DNA of 64,000 bases. It comes from Turicimonas muris. Its GTDB lineage: Bacteria > Pseudomonadota > Gammaproteobacteria > Burkholderiales > Burkholderiaceae_F. The stretch covers positions 1 to 64,000 of the forward strand of contig NZ_NHMP01000007.1 in the NCBI RefSeq assembly GCF_002221595.1, read 5' to 3'. The translations under genes and the position numbers were made by a program. Under the pieces are notes generated by a model. That model was not told where the DNA came from and did no database searches. It was given only the letters and a program-made list of their open reading frames with translations. Positions 63,796 to 64,000 of this stretch are shown one piece after another; position 1 is the first letter of the stretch, and each line of letters starts with the position of its first letter.

Positions 63796-64000
63796 GTGAA
63801 GTTTTTTTATGACCTCCTTCCGGTCATCTTATTCTTTGTCACTTTCAAAGTTGCACAAGGCAACCCAGACTATGCTGCTAGCCTTTGCAATTCTTGGCTT
63901 GGCAACGGATTTGATGCTTCGCAGGCCCCTATCATCTGCGCCACGGCGGCGGCAATCCTCGTCTCTCTTCTGCAAATCGTATTTAATTTGGTTAGCGGCA
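63796..64000 (+). CDS. yciB: YciB-type inner-membrane protein (septation protein A family), partial
   Basis: The frame opens with GTG at 63796, preceded by TAGGAG, and runs off the window. The visible 68 residues begin with KFFYDLLPVILFFVTFKVAQ, the typical N-terminus of YciB/IspZ-like intracellular septation proteins, and include two hydrophobic helices (IICATAAAILVSLLQIVFNLV is the second). These membrane proteins influence cell envelope synthesis and division. Confidence 0.85.
   Translation, partial: MKFFYDLLPVILFFVTFKVAQGNPDYAASLCNSWLGNGFDASQAPIICATAAAILVSLLQIVFNLVSG

Overview
The window reads as a chromosome segment of a Sutterellaceae-type betaproteobacterium (Sutterella/Parasutterella-like, Burkholderiales, gut anaerobe). 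This is inferred from the AT-leaning coding sequence, the tig-clpP-clpX-lon-hupB-tRNA-ppiD core cluster, a metabolism built on carboxylate and amino-acid uptake (DASS and TRAP carriers, two sodium-coupled NSS carriers, serine ammonia-lyase, ATP-type PEP carboxykinase, FeoAB iron uptake) and a type II-B CRISPR-Cas locus of the kind known from Sutterella and Francisella.

Layout. 1-2090: the 5' end of a group II intron abutting the terminator of ppiD. 2337-15848: a block of about 13 kb lying between ppiD and hupB, bounded by identical tRNA-Asp genes in opposite orientation. It holds the DASS carrier, a lipoprotein, an M20 peptidase, TusA, two tandem NSS carriers, serine ammonia-lyase, a YihY protein and an intact IS1634-family element. 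15858-23159: tRNA-Asp, tRNA-Val, hupB, lon (with a sigma-32-like promoter), clpX, clpP and tig, all on the minus strand. 23366-29618: tRNA-Gln, a 48-residue membrane protein, a threonine synthase-like enzyme, a nucleosidase/phosphoribosyltransferase pair and a TRAP transporter. 29633-33460: CRISPR array 1. 33743-50301: housekeeping and transport genes (pckA, azlCD, NUDIX, holB-tmk-mltG, ygfZ, feo operon), a tRNA-Leu with a decayed twin, and an integrase. 50587-60735: CRISPR array 2, cas4, cas2, cas1, cas9 and a predicted tracrRNA. 60751-64000: an M16 peptidase and the start of yciB.

The main discovery is in the CRISPR part. Two arrays (51 and 46 identical 37-bp repeats, 50 and 45 spacers) lie about 17 kb apart in inverted orientation and share a conserved flank. 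A tracrRNA can be read upstream of cas9 with promoter, anti-repeat, hairpins and terminator. Its orientation fixes the crRNA strand: plus for array 1, minus for array 2. Translating the spacers shows that many target ssDNA Microviridae of the gokushovirus type. They encode recognisable pieces of the major capsid protein and of the replication initiator, and several loci were sampled two or three times from phages that differ mostly by synonymous changes. Where one spacer reveals the flank of another, a 3' NGG motif is seen in five cases. Conserved glycines after other spacers imply the same motif. The shared leader-like flank lies at the downstream end of both arrays, and array 1 starts with a decayed repeat. 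Array 2 carries a duplicated block of 14 shared spacers with differential losses.
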